In this document: piece by piece, positions 11,592-28,694 of the stretch
How positions within the stretch are numbered: position 1 is the stretch's first letter
How the letters are laid out: each line of letters starts with the position of its first letter
Assembly (NCBI GenBank): GCA_008921705.1
Contig: VFFE01007789.1
Location: forward strand, 1,015,172 to 1,079,171
DNA from: Burhinus oedicnemus
Lineage: Eukaryota; Chordata; Aves; Charadriiformes; Burhinidae
DNA length: 64,000 nt
Reading direction: 5' to 3'
The notes under the pieces: generated by a model
What the model saw: only the letters and a program-made list of their open reading frames with translations
What the model was told of the DNA's origin: nothing
The model's database searches: none
Made by a program: the position numbers and the translations under genes

Positions 11592-13586
11592 TTTGTCAGA
11601 CTTCACAAACAAGGCACTAACAAGCAGGTTGCCTCATCAGCTTATTCAGCTCTAGGCAACACTTTTGTCAGGCCTGAGTATTCTTCCATATTCTGCAGTT
11701 TCTAAAATACAATACTTGAGGGGCTAAAAAAAAAAAAGAGACATGATATTATTTAATCAAGAACTATACTGGTATTTGCAAGAAAACAATAAATTTCTTA
11801 AGGACAAGATTAAAAGACAGTAACATTCCTGTAGGTTGCTCCAAAATGTTACAGAATCTGACTTCAATACATCAAGTATTTTAAAATGTCTTTTTTTCTT
11901 TTCCATCCCCTTCTGGAACCAAACATTTGGTCAAGAAACTCTACAAATAATACTAAGTGTATTATAAATAATAACAATAAATTAATTTCTTATGAATAAC
12001 TGGATAAATGCAAAAGTTTGCCAACACCAAATTGTATGTTTTCTTTTTAAAGGTACGACCTAAAACTATTTAGAAGCCTTCTGAAATTATTTCATATGTT
12101 TCTCTTAATATCAGGGGCCTCTTAGTTTGGAAAAGAATATATGCCTGGGTACAAAAAGCACTTTTTTTCTTAGGGACCTAGGTGACACATAACTTCTAGG
12201 AACACTCCAACACTACTACAGAGATAACAATGAACAACAGTTGCATTTCATCAGCCTAATTTTCCTCTTGGTCCAACCTCCACCTCCTTTAGAGCATGAT
12301 GCAAGAACTCTTGCAAACATCTCAGGGTAAGGTACTAGGGAATCACTTTCCTCAGAGCACCAGTAAGAAATCTGCCAGTGCTTTGAAGCAGTCTGAAACT
12401 TAAGTTTTTTTACTAAATACTTCTTTACAGACTTAGAAAAATTATTTTGAACATCTACTTACACCCTTAGAGATATTTTGTAGCAATCGATATATTATGC
12501 TTTGTATGAAAATGTATTATTTTTTTCTGGTATGATTTTTTCTTTCTCTACTTAATTGGACAAAAATAAAAACTAGAACTGTAAGGCAGCATGTTGAGTA
12601 GTAAGCTCTGACCTTACCAAAACCACTGGAGAGCACGTATCCGGTTTTTTCTTACATGAACTTTGCAATTTTTCCATAAACAATTAGAAAGACAAGCTAA
12701 CTCAAGCTTCTCTTCAGAGGAATTTCATTCATATTCCTATTTCAACCCCATGACTGCATCCACGTACTCGCCCAGAGCGCCCTTTTTTTTTTTTCTTTTG
12801 AAAGAGAGGTCTTTTTTTGTTTTGTTTAAGAGATCTTTGAAGTACACAATGGATGCTTTGCAACTTCAGAAGTAAAAGTAGCAGAGCTAAAGCTAAAAGG
12901 AAAGGAAGCAAGCTAGCGAGCAAACGAAGGACAAAGAATAGGCTGGAGGGAGCTTCTGAATTTCTCTGGGAGCAGAGGGAGCCCCAGGCTGGGGACCACC
13001 AACCAACCCAGCCCTGCAGAACTGGCCAAGGACTGGGAGGCTGCACGGGATGGTCCCAAAACACCCAGGGTGTGCGTGGGGTGTCTGTTCTCAAGTAATG
13101 AAAGGGCATGCATGATGCTTGGAGGGCAGATCTCCAAGAGGCATGAGACCCTCAGCTCTTTTTGGCTCTGGCAACCCAGGCCAGCTCATCACTGCGCCCT
13201 CCCTTCTGAAACCATAACCTGAACCCTCTCCTAAAGCACAGCTACAAGACCAGTCCCGTTCTACAACAGAGGAAAATCTACTGTACTGAATTATGTATAT
13301 GTGACAGATTGGACAGATTCAATATGCTTTTGCAACACTGACATCAGTTAGGAAGGGTGGGAAAGCCAACCTCTGGCTACCTTCTCTTCCCCAGAGCCCA
13401 GTATTCCCTCCCCCCCAAGAACGCATTCATAGTGAGTCTCTAGTACAAGTACACATCTACATGTATTACTTTGATGATTAATAATAATGTCCAAGCGTGT
13501 AAAAAACCAGACCAAACATTCTAAGAAAACTCCAAAGATTTACTGAATTTGTATATAGAATAAATGGAACATCTCAAGATGTAGCT
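11592..13586 (-). other. AT-rich DNA after the ASNSD1 stop; possible 3' UTR
   Basis: No recognisable exon. The part adjacent to 13586 is probably ASNSD1 3' UTR because it directly follows the stop codon, but I could not fix a cleavage site. The 126-codon minus-strand frame at 12729-13109 is low-complexity and leucine-rich, with no splice context and no family resemblance. Confidence 0.4.
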
Positions 13587-16500
13587 TTATAATTCATCTA
13601 CTGAAAATAACTTCAGTCTGCTGCACACGTCAGATGCTTTTTCACTGTTGCTCTCTAGTTTTGCAATCCGAGATCCAAACTGCACAGCCCTTTTGGGCAA
13701 AACAGTCGAGGCTGTAAGGCCAAACTCCTTGGCTGCAAGGCGCAGAATCAATTTCTCACCAACTCCTCGAGGTAAAGTCAAGTCAGCTTTTTCTAAGATG
13801 GGCAGAGAATTGAGGAATGAAACAACATCTTCGTCAAGAAAAGGAAACCTGAAGGAAAGATATACATGGGGAAGGACCCTTTAAAAACTTTATACAAATA
13901 GCCTGTTTTCCTTTACCACATGCAAAGACTTCAGAGTCTGTCAATTCCTAACTATAGATGTACCTTAAATGTTAGTGTCACAGTACTGAGGCAAGTCTCC
14001 AAAGCAGTTACACTGTCTTGCACAAAGAAAACATAATATATGTTTAAACTCAGATACCTGGAAGTTTTCAAAACTCAAGCAAAGAAAAGAGTAAGAACAA
14101 GCATCAGAAATGCTGAGTTTACACAAAACAAAAATTGTGAAGAAAATCAGAAAATCAGAAGAGCAAGACAAGTTTTAAAGTAACACTTCTCAAGACAACT
14201 TCTAAGTATTTAAAAATACTGTAAGAAGCTACACTGTAACTTTGAAACAAAAATATTTACACAACAAATTATGAAAACATTACGAATTCCAGGCATTCAT
14301 ATCTAATCACATGCATGATTAACAGCATTGCCTGTCCACCACTGCAACTGCTAAACTGAAAATGTGCAACTAAGAACAGATTTGGAAAAAACACTGGCAC
14401 AAAGATCATGTGAAAAGACCTTTCATGCACCTGAGTGGCCTCTGCTACTGGACAACACCTAAGGAATTTTTTGTGAGTTGGTGGTAGCATGGAGGAAGTA
14501 AACACAAATAAAACAATTTTTTAACTATTCTGACTTAACAACCAGGAAATGCAGTGGATATTGATCATGTCTTTACTGCACGGGCAGGAATACGTGGCTT
14601 CTATGTTACATTGTCATTCTCCAAAGTCACTCCCCAAACGACCGCACCAGAACACTTCAAAGTAGTGCAAAAGACTGTTCCATTTAAAATGATAAAACCA
14701 ACTTGATTTTGACTATTTCAACATCTGTTGCTGCTTCTTAAAACTTCCAGATGGAAATCCAGTGTTCAAGTTGCTAAATTTCCTTAAGTAACTCTTACAC
14801 AGTACTACAGAGCACTTTTTAAAAAACAAAACCAAAAAACACCACAACACAGTACATATTAACGAAACTGCAACAGAACTTAGAGACAATAAAATGCACA
14901 GAAGTTTCAAGCATTCTGTCGGAGTGTTAAAAGCAGAATCTAACCGGCAAAACCAGTTTTGCTTCATGTTAAAACAATAATACCTGGCTTCTTTTCCGTG
15001 ATCACCAATAATCCTGTCATCTCTACCAAGATTTCTAGAAGAAATGCGATCTAACTCCATTTCAAGTTCTTTATTCAGACCCTCTAAGCCGTATTTTTTG
15101 AAGCAAACACAATGTCGAGAGTACCCAGCAAGCTGTTCATCTGCTCCAATTCCTGTAAGTACAACCTAAGAAGACAGAATAAAAGAAATCTTTCTTAATA
15201 TCTATGCAAGCTAATAATATTTAACAGATCTTAAATGTTTAACTACATCTTAAGGAGAGTAATTTTAATACATATCTTCTAAATATATTACCTATCATGA
15301 TGGGATGTGTCTTACACATTTACAGAGCCTGCAATAGTTCCAAATAAAGTCACTGGAAACTTGAACTAGGTTCACAATCAGACCTAAAAGTACACACAAA
15401 CAGTTCTACCGAGGCAAGGAAAAAACACCAAAATAATGTTGTGTGCATCACAAATACACCAATATCTTTGAATAATGTCTTTGTTAGTTTCTGTTACAAT
15501 AAACAGCATTTGTTAAGCACCAGCCTTTATCAAAGAAATTGTTGCCACAAATTATGCAGTATGTAATAGGTTCTAAATAGTCATCTGAATGTACACCCAG
15601 ATTATTAATTTACCAGCTACTGGGTTAATAACACCTACATTATACGAAATAAAAATGTGTCATATTGTTCTGTCTACTCAATGATAAGCACATAAAATGT
15701 TGTCAAAAGAAAAACACTATTACATCTGGTCCATTACTGCGCCTTCAACAGCAATTCACTATAAAAGTGGAAGTCTCTTAACATAAACAGTCAACTGTGT
15801 TTTACTAATCTGACACCAGCTAGTGGTCAACTAATTTTTTACCTATGCACAGTAGTAAGTAACTGATAAGAGAATGACAATTTTGCTTTACGTTTTATTA
15901 ACTCATGACCCATTTCAACATATTCCAGACCTAAGACGAATTTGTATGTTGTGCAAATCTGAGATGCACATCCTAAGTAGATCGGTCAACTAAATCAACT
16001 GTGTTCTACAGCAGCAGTTTTTATGCAAATTATTGCATACTGCATTTGTTGGTGGTGGTTTTTTGTGTTTTTAAGATTTAGCAATTAGTAGAAAAGCAAC
16101 AGAAGCCTCAAAAAGCGAAGGCAGCAGTGAAATGCAAACTCCTGAAATTAAACAGTTTATTCTTCCCTGCACAAACCATCAGGAACTGGGAAGTGAGAAG
16201 TAAGAATCAAATTCCCAAGAAAATAATCTCGTTACTAAAAAGATTTTACTTAAAACTACGTACATGAAAATAAGTTACAAAAAAGAAAGAACTACTTTTT
16301 TGTAGTTCTGTCATTCAATCAGACTCTAATTACAAAAGATTCCAAGTAGTCATCTTTTCTGCCATTATTAATTGCTATTTTATTGCATACTGTGCCTAAG
16401 TACCAAGCTAGTAATTTTACAGCCATTGGGATGCCGGTACAAAACAATATTACTTAATACTTCATTAATGTTTATCTCTAAATTTGTTAATCTACACAAT

Positions 16501-18286
16501 TTGGATTGAATAGCAGTTACCCACTACTGGAGTTGAAACACTGAAAATGACAGATGATTGTTTTTATTTTTTTCCTTGTTACACTGTTGCTTATTCAAGC
16601 TTACTGAAAAGCCATACACATTACATGCCAAAAGAACTGAACGCAATTTTTAACTCCAGAATTACACAAAGATTATCAGTACAGAACTGTTTGATATTCT
16701 GCCACTGAATTTCAGAAGCCTTATAAAGACCCCTGCTGATTTCTGAAACAATGTAACTGTTTTTACATTCACAGGTCAAGCACAAGGCAGAAAACAATCA
16801 GTACCTTTGCAGGACTTTTATATGGTTTCAGTTCTCCTTGGTTACTAATAAAACCCTCTCCTCTGGAAGCAAACCAAATTGCACAGCCAATGCTGTCATC
16901 CAAGACTGTATCCAGTGGATAAATTAAGTGCTTAATGCATTGTTGTCTCATTTTTTTCAATTCCTCTGGTGTAACATTAATTTCCACAAAGTTCCAGGTT
17001 CTTGAGGGGTTAATGGCTTCTAATTCTTTCAGTCCTGCCCTACCAGTGATTCTGTCTGGAACATCAAAGCAAGATAAATGAGCACCAGTTTTAGCATCAA
17101 GATCTTTACAACTTTCTTGAGGACAAAGCATATCAAGCTGTACTTCCTGGTTGGTATGTTTTTTAGTGGTACCCTTTTGCTTAGCTTGTTCTTTTGTCAT
17201 GAAAGCTACATTGAGAAGATCAATTGATTCCTCCAAAGGTACATGTTTATCCGCAAGGGCTGCAATAACCATAGAATCAATGCCACCAGAAAAGAGAACC
17301 GCAATGTGTGCTTTCCTATTACACATGCTTGGAACTTCTCCTGTTTTCTGCTCTTCTCCTCTAAAGAGAGATAAAACCCGTCTCTTCACCGCTTCATTTA
17401 AAACATCAATAAACCGATGGACTAATTTTTTCTTGTGTTCCTCCACAAGAAATCCTTGAAGGGTTTCTACAGAAACCGTATGGATAATGTTGCTAATATT
17501 AGTGCCTGGACATTCACCTGAAGCTTCAGAAATTGTTTTATTTAAGGAGATAACTGGTGCTCTGAGACATAGTTTTGATTCATTCATCACAAGACGTATG
17601 TGGTTTGGTAAGTCTTTTGAAACTTGGTCCAGAACATTAATGAATATTTCTTCTACTGCTTTCTCTGTGCAGCTGTACTTCCATGGAAACAATGTTAAAG
17701 ACAAAGATTTAGTTGTTGCACAAGCTTTGAGATCAATTTTGAAAATTCCAGATGCTGGGACTTCTTGCCATTGGTTACCCGATTCAGAATAAACACTTAC
17801 AGATGTGAGACAGAAAGCACTGTCAACCTCATTACCAAACTGCCAAAGCAAACTCCGACGACCAAAATAATCTCTACCAAACCATAAACTGTGTCTAGAT
17901 GCTTGATAATAAATAAAAGACCATGGACCTCGAAGTGATGAAAAGAGTGACAAAATGTCCGCTTCACTACTGCATAATGCAAGATGATGAAACATTACTT
18001 CAGTGTCATTCTCTAGATCTCCTACATGCACTCCATTGAAAATTTCTCCATTCCAAAGAAAAATATTGTTATTGGCATCTTCCAGCGGCTGAGGAGTCAC
18101 CAGTCCCCTCAAGTGAAGGACATGGCCAGAAAACAGACACTCATAAGAGGGATCAGACACAGTTTTTATCAACTCTTGGCTACTGTCTGGTCCTCTTCTT
18201 CTAAGACGGCACAGTATGTCTTCATTAAAGAAATCATGAATAGCGTGCTGGCTACACAAGGTAACAACGCAACAAATACCACACAT
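13587..18286 (-). CDS. ASNSD1: ASNSD1, asparagine synthetase domain-containing protein 1
   Basis: Three coding exons on the minus strand join in phase to 642 codons with stop (641 aa; human 643): 18286-16805, 15165-14984 and 13848-13587. The N-terminus MCGICC supplies the Cys2 nucleophile position of class II glutamine amidotransferases. The amidotransferase-like domain covers about residues 2-190, with [14 protein letters not shown] and GPWSFIYY. A poorly conserved linker follows. The synthetase-like domain carries the PP-loop FSGGIDS at 332-338, then [25 protein letters not shown] and [20 protein letters not shown]. The family resembles asparagine synthetase, but a physiological reaction is not established to my knowledge. 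The start codon lies 22 nt after the ASDURF stop in the same exon, so translation probably depends on reinitiation or leaky scanning. Intact in this genome. Confidence 0.95.
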
Positions 18287-18308
18287 TGTGACTTTGAATT
18301 CAGATGGA

Positions 18309-21642
<3,334 letters not shown>

Positions 21643-21974
21643 CCCGCCGCGGCGCGCGCCCCGCCGGCCTCCACGCGCACAAACCCGGCGGCAGCGGCAA
21701 CGGCGGCAGCTCCGCGCACGCCACCCGCAAGGGTCGCCGCCAGCCACGGCTGAGCATGCGCGCACGGGCCGGCACGGGGCGCGCATGCGTGCAGCAGGGC
21801 CAGGCGGCGCACCAACCAGCAGGCGTAACTGAGCACGCGCGAGCCGTTAGGCGCGAGGGGGTGAGGTGTCGTCGCGCCTCCTGCGGCGGTTGTTAGCGGT
21901 GACGGCTGAGGCGGGAGTCGTACACTAGCAGTGAGCGGGCTCACCTTGTCCGTGAGGGCATTGGCAGGGCCGAG

Positions 21975-24900
21975 GCGAAAACGCTGCCTGGAACGAGAGC
22001 TGGGTACTGGGCCTGGCAGAGTGTGAAGGGGTGGGGGAGTGGAGAGGAAAAAAAGGAAAAGGAGGTGCTTTGCCTTGGAACCGTTTGGTGTGGTGGTGAC
22101 CCTGGACCGGCGTCAGGCAGCTTGCTCTGAAATACCTTTAAGCAGTTTGCTTAAAGGTATTGCGGAAGAGCTATGAATTGTATTTACAGATGCTAAGATT
22201 ATATGTTCTCGTTTTTGGTAGGATGATCTTAATATTTCTGTCTCTTCCATTCTACTGTGGATGTATTGCAGTGATGCATCTGTCTTCTTGTCTTTACATC
22301 AGGGAAGTTTTTTAACTGGCAGGATAGTGATGGCACAAGGACAAATAATATTACCATGATTTACTATCATAAATAAATCTAGGCTGAGAGGTGGTAAAAG
22401 GAGCCAATTACAGTGACAAGAAGGTTTTGAAAATGTCTTCCAGTAGCACCAATGAGGAACCAAAAAGTAATTTTAGGTAGAGTTTGATTTACTTATGAAA
22501 GGAATTACATGCTCTGATCACGGAGTTAATTGGTGAATGAACTATGTATTGCAGGAAATTGGAAGTCTCCTGATTTCCATGGAAAACAGAGAATATATTT
22601 ATTAATAACTACTAGTGGATATCAGTGGGGAGTTTGTGTAAGACTTTGTCAAGGTGGTTGATGTAGGAACATTACAGTTATTTTTCAGTCTCATCCCTTT
22701 CCCTCTTTTTAAATATTGTGTAATTATTCTAAAAGACTCAAGAGCCATTCCAAACTTGTAGACTACTATGGATAGCTCAGTTGGGATTGAAATCTCATAA
22801 AATCCTACAAGTCATTATGCTACTGACTGCACTACAAATGTTGTGCAAATCTTCATGAGTTATTTGAAATACTCGCTACTTTAGTAAGTGAGGTTGCCGT
22901 GTTGACTCGCTGTTTTGTGATTTGTGGCTCACATAATCATGTGTTATGTATTTTGTTAATACTTAGATCTTGTGAGCAAGGTTACACCTCAATTTTGTGG
23001 TATCCATGAGCTTGGTTGGAATGTCCGTGATGTTGATGGGAATTTTTGGCAGCGGTATAGGGAGAATATGGATTTTTGGCTCCTAGTAGAAGCATGAAAA
23101 AAGACAATTAGGCTGTAAGAATACTTAACAATACAGTAACTTGCAAATGTTATGCTTATTTGCCTTCAGCTGGAAGAGAAACTGAGGTTACAGTTTCATA
23201 AAAGGTCAGTCTTGCTCTTCCCTCCACCTTCAGCCACACGTTTCTGCCTCCACCCTTGCATCAACATGGCTGCTTGTGGGATTGTGTGGTGAGACAGGCT
23301 AGGTAGCTGATCTGGCTTTCTCTGCAGTGTACCAGTGCTTACGTGATGCTGGCAGTCTCAAAGCAGATTAACTGAAGCTGCTGGGGAACTGTTGTCCTTC
23401 AAATTCTAGAAGAAATATGCATACCTGGGTCACATACAACAGTTTTGATGCTATTGCTCTGTGTGCTTTGTAGTTTGTCCCTCTTATTCTGTGAAGTAAT
23501 TTGTTTAATCTGGGTACCTCCCAACCCTCTGCTGCTTGAGTGTTTTATTTGCTGTTGATATGTTACAAAGGTTGATGATCAAGTAACCCAGAAGTCAAAG
23601 TATGATTTCTGTACTGATGGTCCTTTTCATGTTCAGTAATAAAAACAGTTAATGTTTATTAATCAAAAATTCATCATTCTGTTCCTGAGAATGTTTAATC
23701 GGTTGGTTCATAAGAGTGATGATAATAGTCTTGAGGCATAATAGAGAACGTGGAATGTTTTCAACTTCTGGTCTTACTGTGAATTGCTGATTCTTCTACT
23801 GATACGGAACATGCTTTTGGTAAGTCCTGTTTAAAATTAATGGATTCCTGCAACGTGATTGCTCCTGAAATTACCCACATTCATACCCACAATAAGAACA
23901 GCTGTGTTTAAAACTCAATAAAGGAGAGGGTTGGCGCCTTTCATCTCCCTGTGCAGAGCTGTGACATTTTAATTCAAACTATTTCAGGGCTGCTGTAGTT
24001 CTGTTGTTTGCTGTGTGCTTGCACTGTTCTTTATGAGAGGTGGTGAGGTGGCTCAGGAGCTGATCTGGCGTACAACTAAGTGGGCAGTGTAGTTCAGTGA
24101 TATATCTCCAGTCAATCTGCTTGTGTCTGTGTACTTCCCTTGTGCCAGCTCAGGTGCTCTGAACTATTTCTGGTACAAAACTTTTTGTGAGGTTAATAAC
24201 GCCTGACATAATGTTAATAAAGTATCAAGGAATATTTCAGTCTTTTGAAGTCCTCACATTTTTAGCATCTGGGATCTTTAAAAATATACAAAATAATACA
24301 AACTACCCAACAAGCAACGTAAAGAGTTACAAAAGAGGTAGTCCTTACTGGTGCCAGAAGATAATTGAAGTTGTCATCGTGTGTCAGCAAACACATGACC
24401 AAAACAGTATCCTCAAATAACCAAGCTCGAGCTCTGACAGACTGTTGTTAAAAGCATGCTGAAAATGTTAGGCCATCCTTCTGAAAACTGCTGTCAGTCT
24501 TGGGGACCTCTTCTCAAGATGTTGGCAGTATATTTGTGTCAGATGATTTTATGGATGTGAGAGGTACACAGTAGCATTGATAATGCCTTTGAGGCTTAGC
24601 AGTGCCAAGTTTCCATGCTTTGCTACGAGCTAGAAATCTGCATGTACTCAGTTCTGTATCTAAGCTGATGCTTGGTAACGTGTTAAGCCACGATAACTTG
24701 ATTGTTGATTTAAACTTGAGTCATTTACTAGGTTCAGTAAGTGACTGTAATCTGAGGAAACTTGTCATGCTTTAGAAGAACCGCTCTTGAAGGTCCTTGA
24801 AACTAAACAGTACCAGGAGAATTGTAGCTCTAATGTTGGCCACAAGAGAGCAAGCTGAAACTGTGCTGGCTGTTCAGTGAATCCGGAGATAGTCAAAGAA

Positions 24901-27550
24901 AGAACGAGCCTGGGATATAAGACAGGTAGATGAGGTCTCTAGAATGGGGAGAGCATGGTCAGAGGGTATTTACATTTATGTTTTTTTGTCTTTTTTTTGA
25001 ACGTTTTCATTTCTGATCCTGAGTTATTTTGTGTTCAGACATTGTAACTTCAGAATCTGAGTAAATTCTGAGATGTAACATTGATCTATACATTAACTTC
25101 TCAGTTGAACCTACATTTTAATAACTTACTAACTCATACCAGTCTAAGAAAATTAAAATTGCTGCAATTAATTGAGTTTGCTTTACGGTAATCCTTCTGC
25201 TAATTTGATTGAGACGTTAGGATCTGAAGGGAGTTAGGTTAGTTTACACAACCAGGGATCTTGATCTATGGACTGGAATCTATGTAAAGTTGTGGCTTGT
25301 TTCCTTAGGTTAAATATCTAGATTATCAGTTGCATAAGAAACCTTGCAAACCCTCTGGTCATTCTGCTTTAAAAGTCCTGTTGCTGCAAACAAAACATGA
25401 AGTCTGAGCACTTTTATGAGCTGGAAGTACAGTCAGTTTTTTCAGTATTTACTTCTGATACACTTAAAACAATCTGAAAACCCTTTTGCACAAAACTTCT
25501 GCATAGATCAGATGCATAAAATTCTTAATTTTCTAATTAAAAACAGAATTTCATCACTTTCACATGGAAGATTCTAAGGCTGTTGTGAAAATAGCTGAGA
25601 ACTTACATAGCATCAGTCTGTCATTAGTTTTTACAATCTGATTGCATTCCTTAAAGCTTCTAGAAGTGCTGGACCAAGCAGCTTGTTTGTAAAATACTCC
25701 CAGCATAGTCTTTCATCCAATGATTTAAATAAAAGAGGGTTTAAAAATAGACTTTTCCAAGTCTGCTCTGTGTTCTTCAGTGTAAAACTGAAATAACACT
25801 CATGAATACAAGGGCTTTTTTCCAGGTCTTATGTTGCTGTAGCTGAGAACACAGTTTGACCTTTAATTCTCATAATCTTTCCTTCCTTAGTGCAGAACAC
25901 CTTGTTGTGCACTTTCCTAGAGTTTAGAAGAGAGTTGAGAAGTTCAGGTGAGTGGTAGTTTGACTTAGAAAGGTAGAACTAAAAGATTTGGGTTTGTCTC
26001 TTGTTCATGAACTCTCTTTTGTCATAGAGAGTTCATTACCTGGCACAGCAGTCCCTTACATGCTTTGAATAACCAACACACAGGTTTACTATAGTAACCG
26101 TCTAGTTTGAATATGGGATCAGATTTCCAGATACACATTTTGAGCAGTGAATGTTCAGAGATCTTAAAAAATCAAGTGCTCTGTCTTACAACAACTAACA
26201 TTTTGTTCGCAGTATGAAGCTGGAAGCCTGGTGGCTGACAGCCCTTCTGTTGATGCCATTGAGGAGCAGGGGTACGAGTGACTTAGAACTGCTTGTGAAT
26301 ACCAGATGGACCTATGCCTCATTTGTGTTACCTTGGATTGAGGCATCTTGATGCAAAATCAGATCAGTGCTAATATTTCTGCCTAATGAGAAAAGGAAAA
26401 GAGAACTGCACCAAATACACTCTGAGTCAAGAGTCAGCCTGCCCAGTAAGTCTGCTTTTTGCAAGCTGAGCTAGGAAGCCTGGAGAAGACTAGAGGGATA
26501 ATTATGTGCTTGCTTCTATTTCCTGTTGGGAGTGCCTCCCTAACAGTAAGTACTGTGTTTAATACTACGTACAACTGATATTTTCTTGGAGATAAAACAC
26601 AGGGATGAGATTGCTTTGAAGGAGTAGGCAGGCCTGAGCAGGATGGGCTGAAGGTACAGAAGTAGCAGCCTGCTTGTGTTACTCTAATATGGGTCTCCTA
26701 GAATCAGTGACTTAGTCATTTCGGCTGAGATAGGTTATGGTCCCATAAAGCATATTCCCACAGACACAAAATGGACCTGCCTAAGTGTGAGCTTGGGTAG
26801 ACCAGAACATGTCTGAGTAGGCTGGAAAAAGGGGGAAATGCCTAATAACTTTGCAAGGCTCTCTGAGGCAAGAGTGAAGGTAAGGCTATTTGTTCTAAAA
26901 CGCCCGGTTTGATTAGGATCTTACCTAGGTTCGTGTATTAAATGTGTTGTGCTCAAGTGCTTTTTGTCCCTTTGTTCTCATTGTTACAGACATTTGGACT
27001 TAGTGCTTGCTGGTGAGCAAATATAGCCACTTGGGCACAAAGGAGAGAAAACTTAGTTCTTCCAGATTTGGAGAAGGGTGTTATTTGAAAGGAAACTTAG
27101 TTTTTCAAATTCTAATATGCCAGAAGCCATGTTATCGGACAGTTTGTTGGTCTTCGCTTATTTTTATACTTCATTCTTTGTGTCTTAGCTATGCTGAGGG
27201 CTTCGTATTTACCCATTGTCCTTATTCCACTGTAGCCTTCCCCCCCTCCTATTTGAAGCTTTGGTACAAATCAGTCTGCACAAGGGGCAAAACAAGCTGG
27301 GACCCATATAACTGAAATCTCATCAGAGCTTTCAGTCGTGAGGGTTATATTTGTTCGCCATCATTTTATGACGAATATGATACTCAGTGCTCTGAATGCT
27401 TTAAGGGTCCATAGAACTCAAAATGCCTGACTCGGATAGATAAATACAGAGAGGAAATCTAGGCCAAAGTTCTGTGAGCTCGCAGAGTGAGGAACAGAAC
27501 TTTGAGGTCCTGACTCTTCTTCGCATGTTCTGCCTATAAGCATTATTATT
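21975..27550. other. Gene-free interval, left part
   Basis: About 5.6 kb with no exon, RNA gene or clearly classified repeat that I can support. Short open frames such as 24187-24420 and 27007-27315 lack splice context and family resemblance. Two stretches near 23300 and 24050 share the phrase GCTGATCTGGC in loosely similar context, too weak to call a repeat. Confidence 0.5.
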
Positions 27551-27554
27551 TCCA

Positions 27555-28694
27555 TGTTGTCTACCTAGACTGTAGTAAAGCCTTTGACACCATTTCCCAC
27601 AGCATTCTTCTGGAGAAACTGGCTGCTCATGGCTTGGATGGGCATACCCTTTGCTGGGTAAAAAACTGGCTAGATGGCCGGGCCCGGAGAGTTGTGGTGA
27701 ATGTAGTTAAATCCATTTGGCAGCCAGTCACAAGTGGTGTTCCCCAGGGCTCAGTACTGGGGCCTGTTCTGTTTAGTATCTTTATCAATGATCTGGATGA
27801 GGGGATTGAGTGCACTCTCAGTAACTTTGCAGATAGCACCGAGTTGGGCAGGAGTGTTTATCTGCTTGAGGGTAGGAAGGCTCTACAGAGGGATCTGGAC
27901 AGGCTGGATCGATGGTCTGAGGCCAATGGTATGAGGTTCAACAAGGCCAAGTGCTGGGTCCTGTATTTGCATCACAACAACCCTACAGGCTTGGGGAAGA
28001 GTAGCTGGAAAGCTGCCTGGCAGAAAAGGACCTGGAGGTATTGGTAGACAGCCAGCTGAATATGAGCCAGCAGTGTGCCCAGGTGGCCAAGAAGGCCAAC
28101 AGCATCCTGGCCTGTATCAGGAATAGTGTGGCCAGCAGGATGAGGGAAGTGATCATCCCCCTGTACTCGGCACTGGTGAGGCTGCGCTTTGAATACTGTG
28201 TTCAGTTTTGGGCCCCTCACTACAAGAAGGACATTGAGGTACTAGAGCATATTCACAGAAGGGCAATGAAGCTGGTGAAGGGCCTAGAGCACAAGTCTTA
28301 TGAGAAGTGGCTGAGGGAACTGGGATTGTTTAGCCTGGAGAAAAGGAGGCTGAGGGGAGACCTTATTGCTCTCTACAACTACCTGAAAGGAGGTTGTAGC
28401 AAGGGGGTGGTCGGTCTCTTCTCCCAAGTAACAAGGAATCAGACAAGAGGAAGCAGCCTCGAGTTGTGCCAGGGGAGGTTTAGATTGGATATTAGGAAAA
28501 ATTTCTTCACCGAAAGGGTTGTCAAGCATTGAACCAGGCTGCCCAGGGGAAGCGGTTGAGTCACCATTCCTGGAGGTATTTAAAAGACATGCAGATGGGG
28601 GACATGGTTTAGTAGTGGACTTGGCAGTGTTAGGTTGATGGTTGGACTCAATGATCTTAAAGGTCTTTTCCAACCTAAATGATTCTATTCTATG
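27555..28694 (+). mobile_element. 5'-truncated, inactive CR1 LINE
   Basis: Plus-strand CR1 non-LTR retrotransposon fragment of about 1.1 kb. It begins inside the reverse transcriptase ([20 protein letters not shown]) and continues through [20 protein letters not shown] and the C-terminal domain ([45 protein letters not shown]). It ends in the typical 3' end with GATTCTATTCTATG at 28681-28694. Lesions: the catalytic FADD is read as FADS near 27823-27840; a frameshift near 27980; an in-frame TAG at 28002-28004; and TGA at 28530-28532 where CR1 usually has Trp. The element cannot move by itself. Most of the RT and the whole 5' end are missing, as usual for CR1 insertions. Confidence 0.93.

Noticed and set aside
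12729..13109. 126-codon minus-strand open frame
   Set aside because: Low-complexity leucine and lysine runs, no start context, no splice sites, overlaps frames on the other strand.
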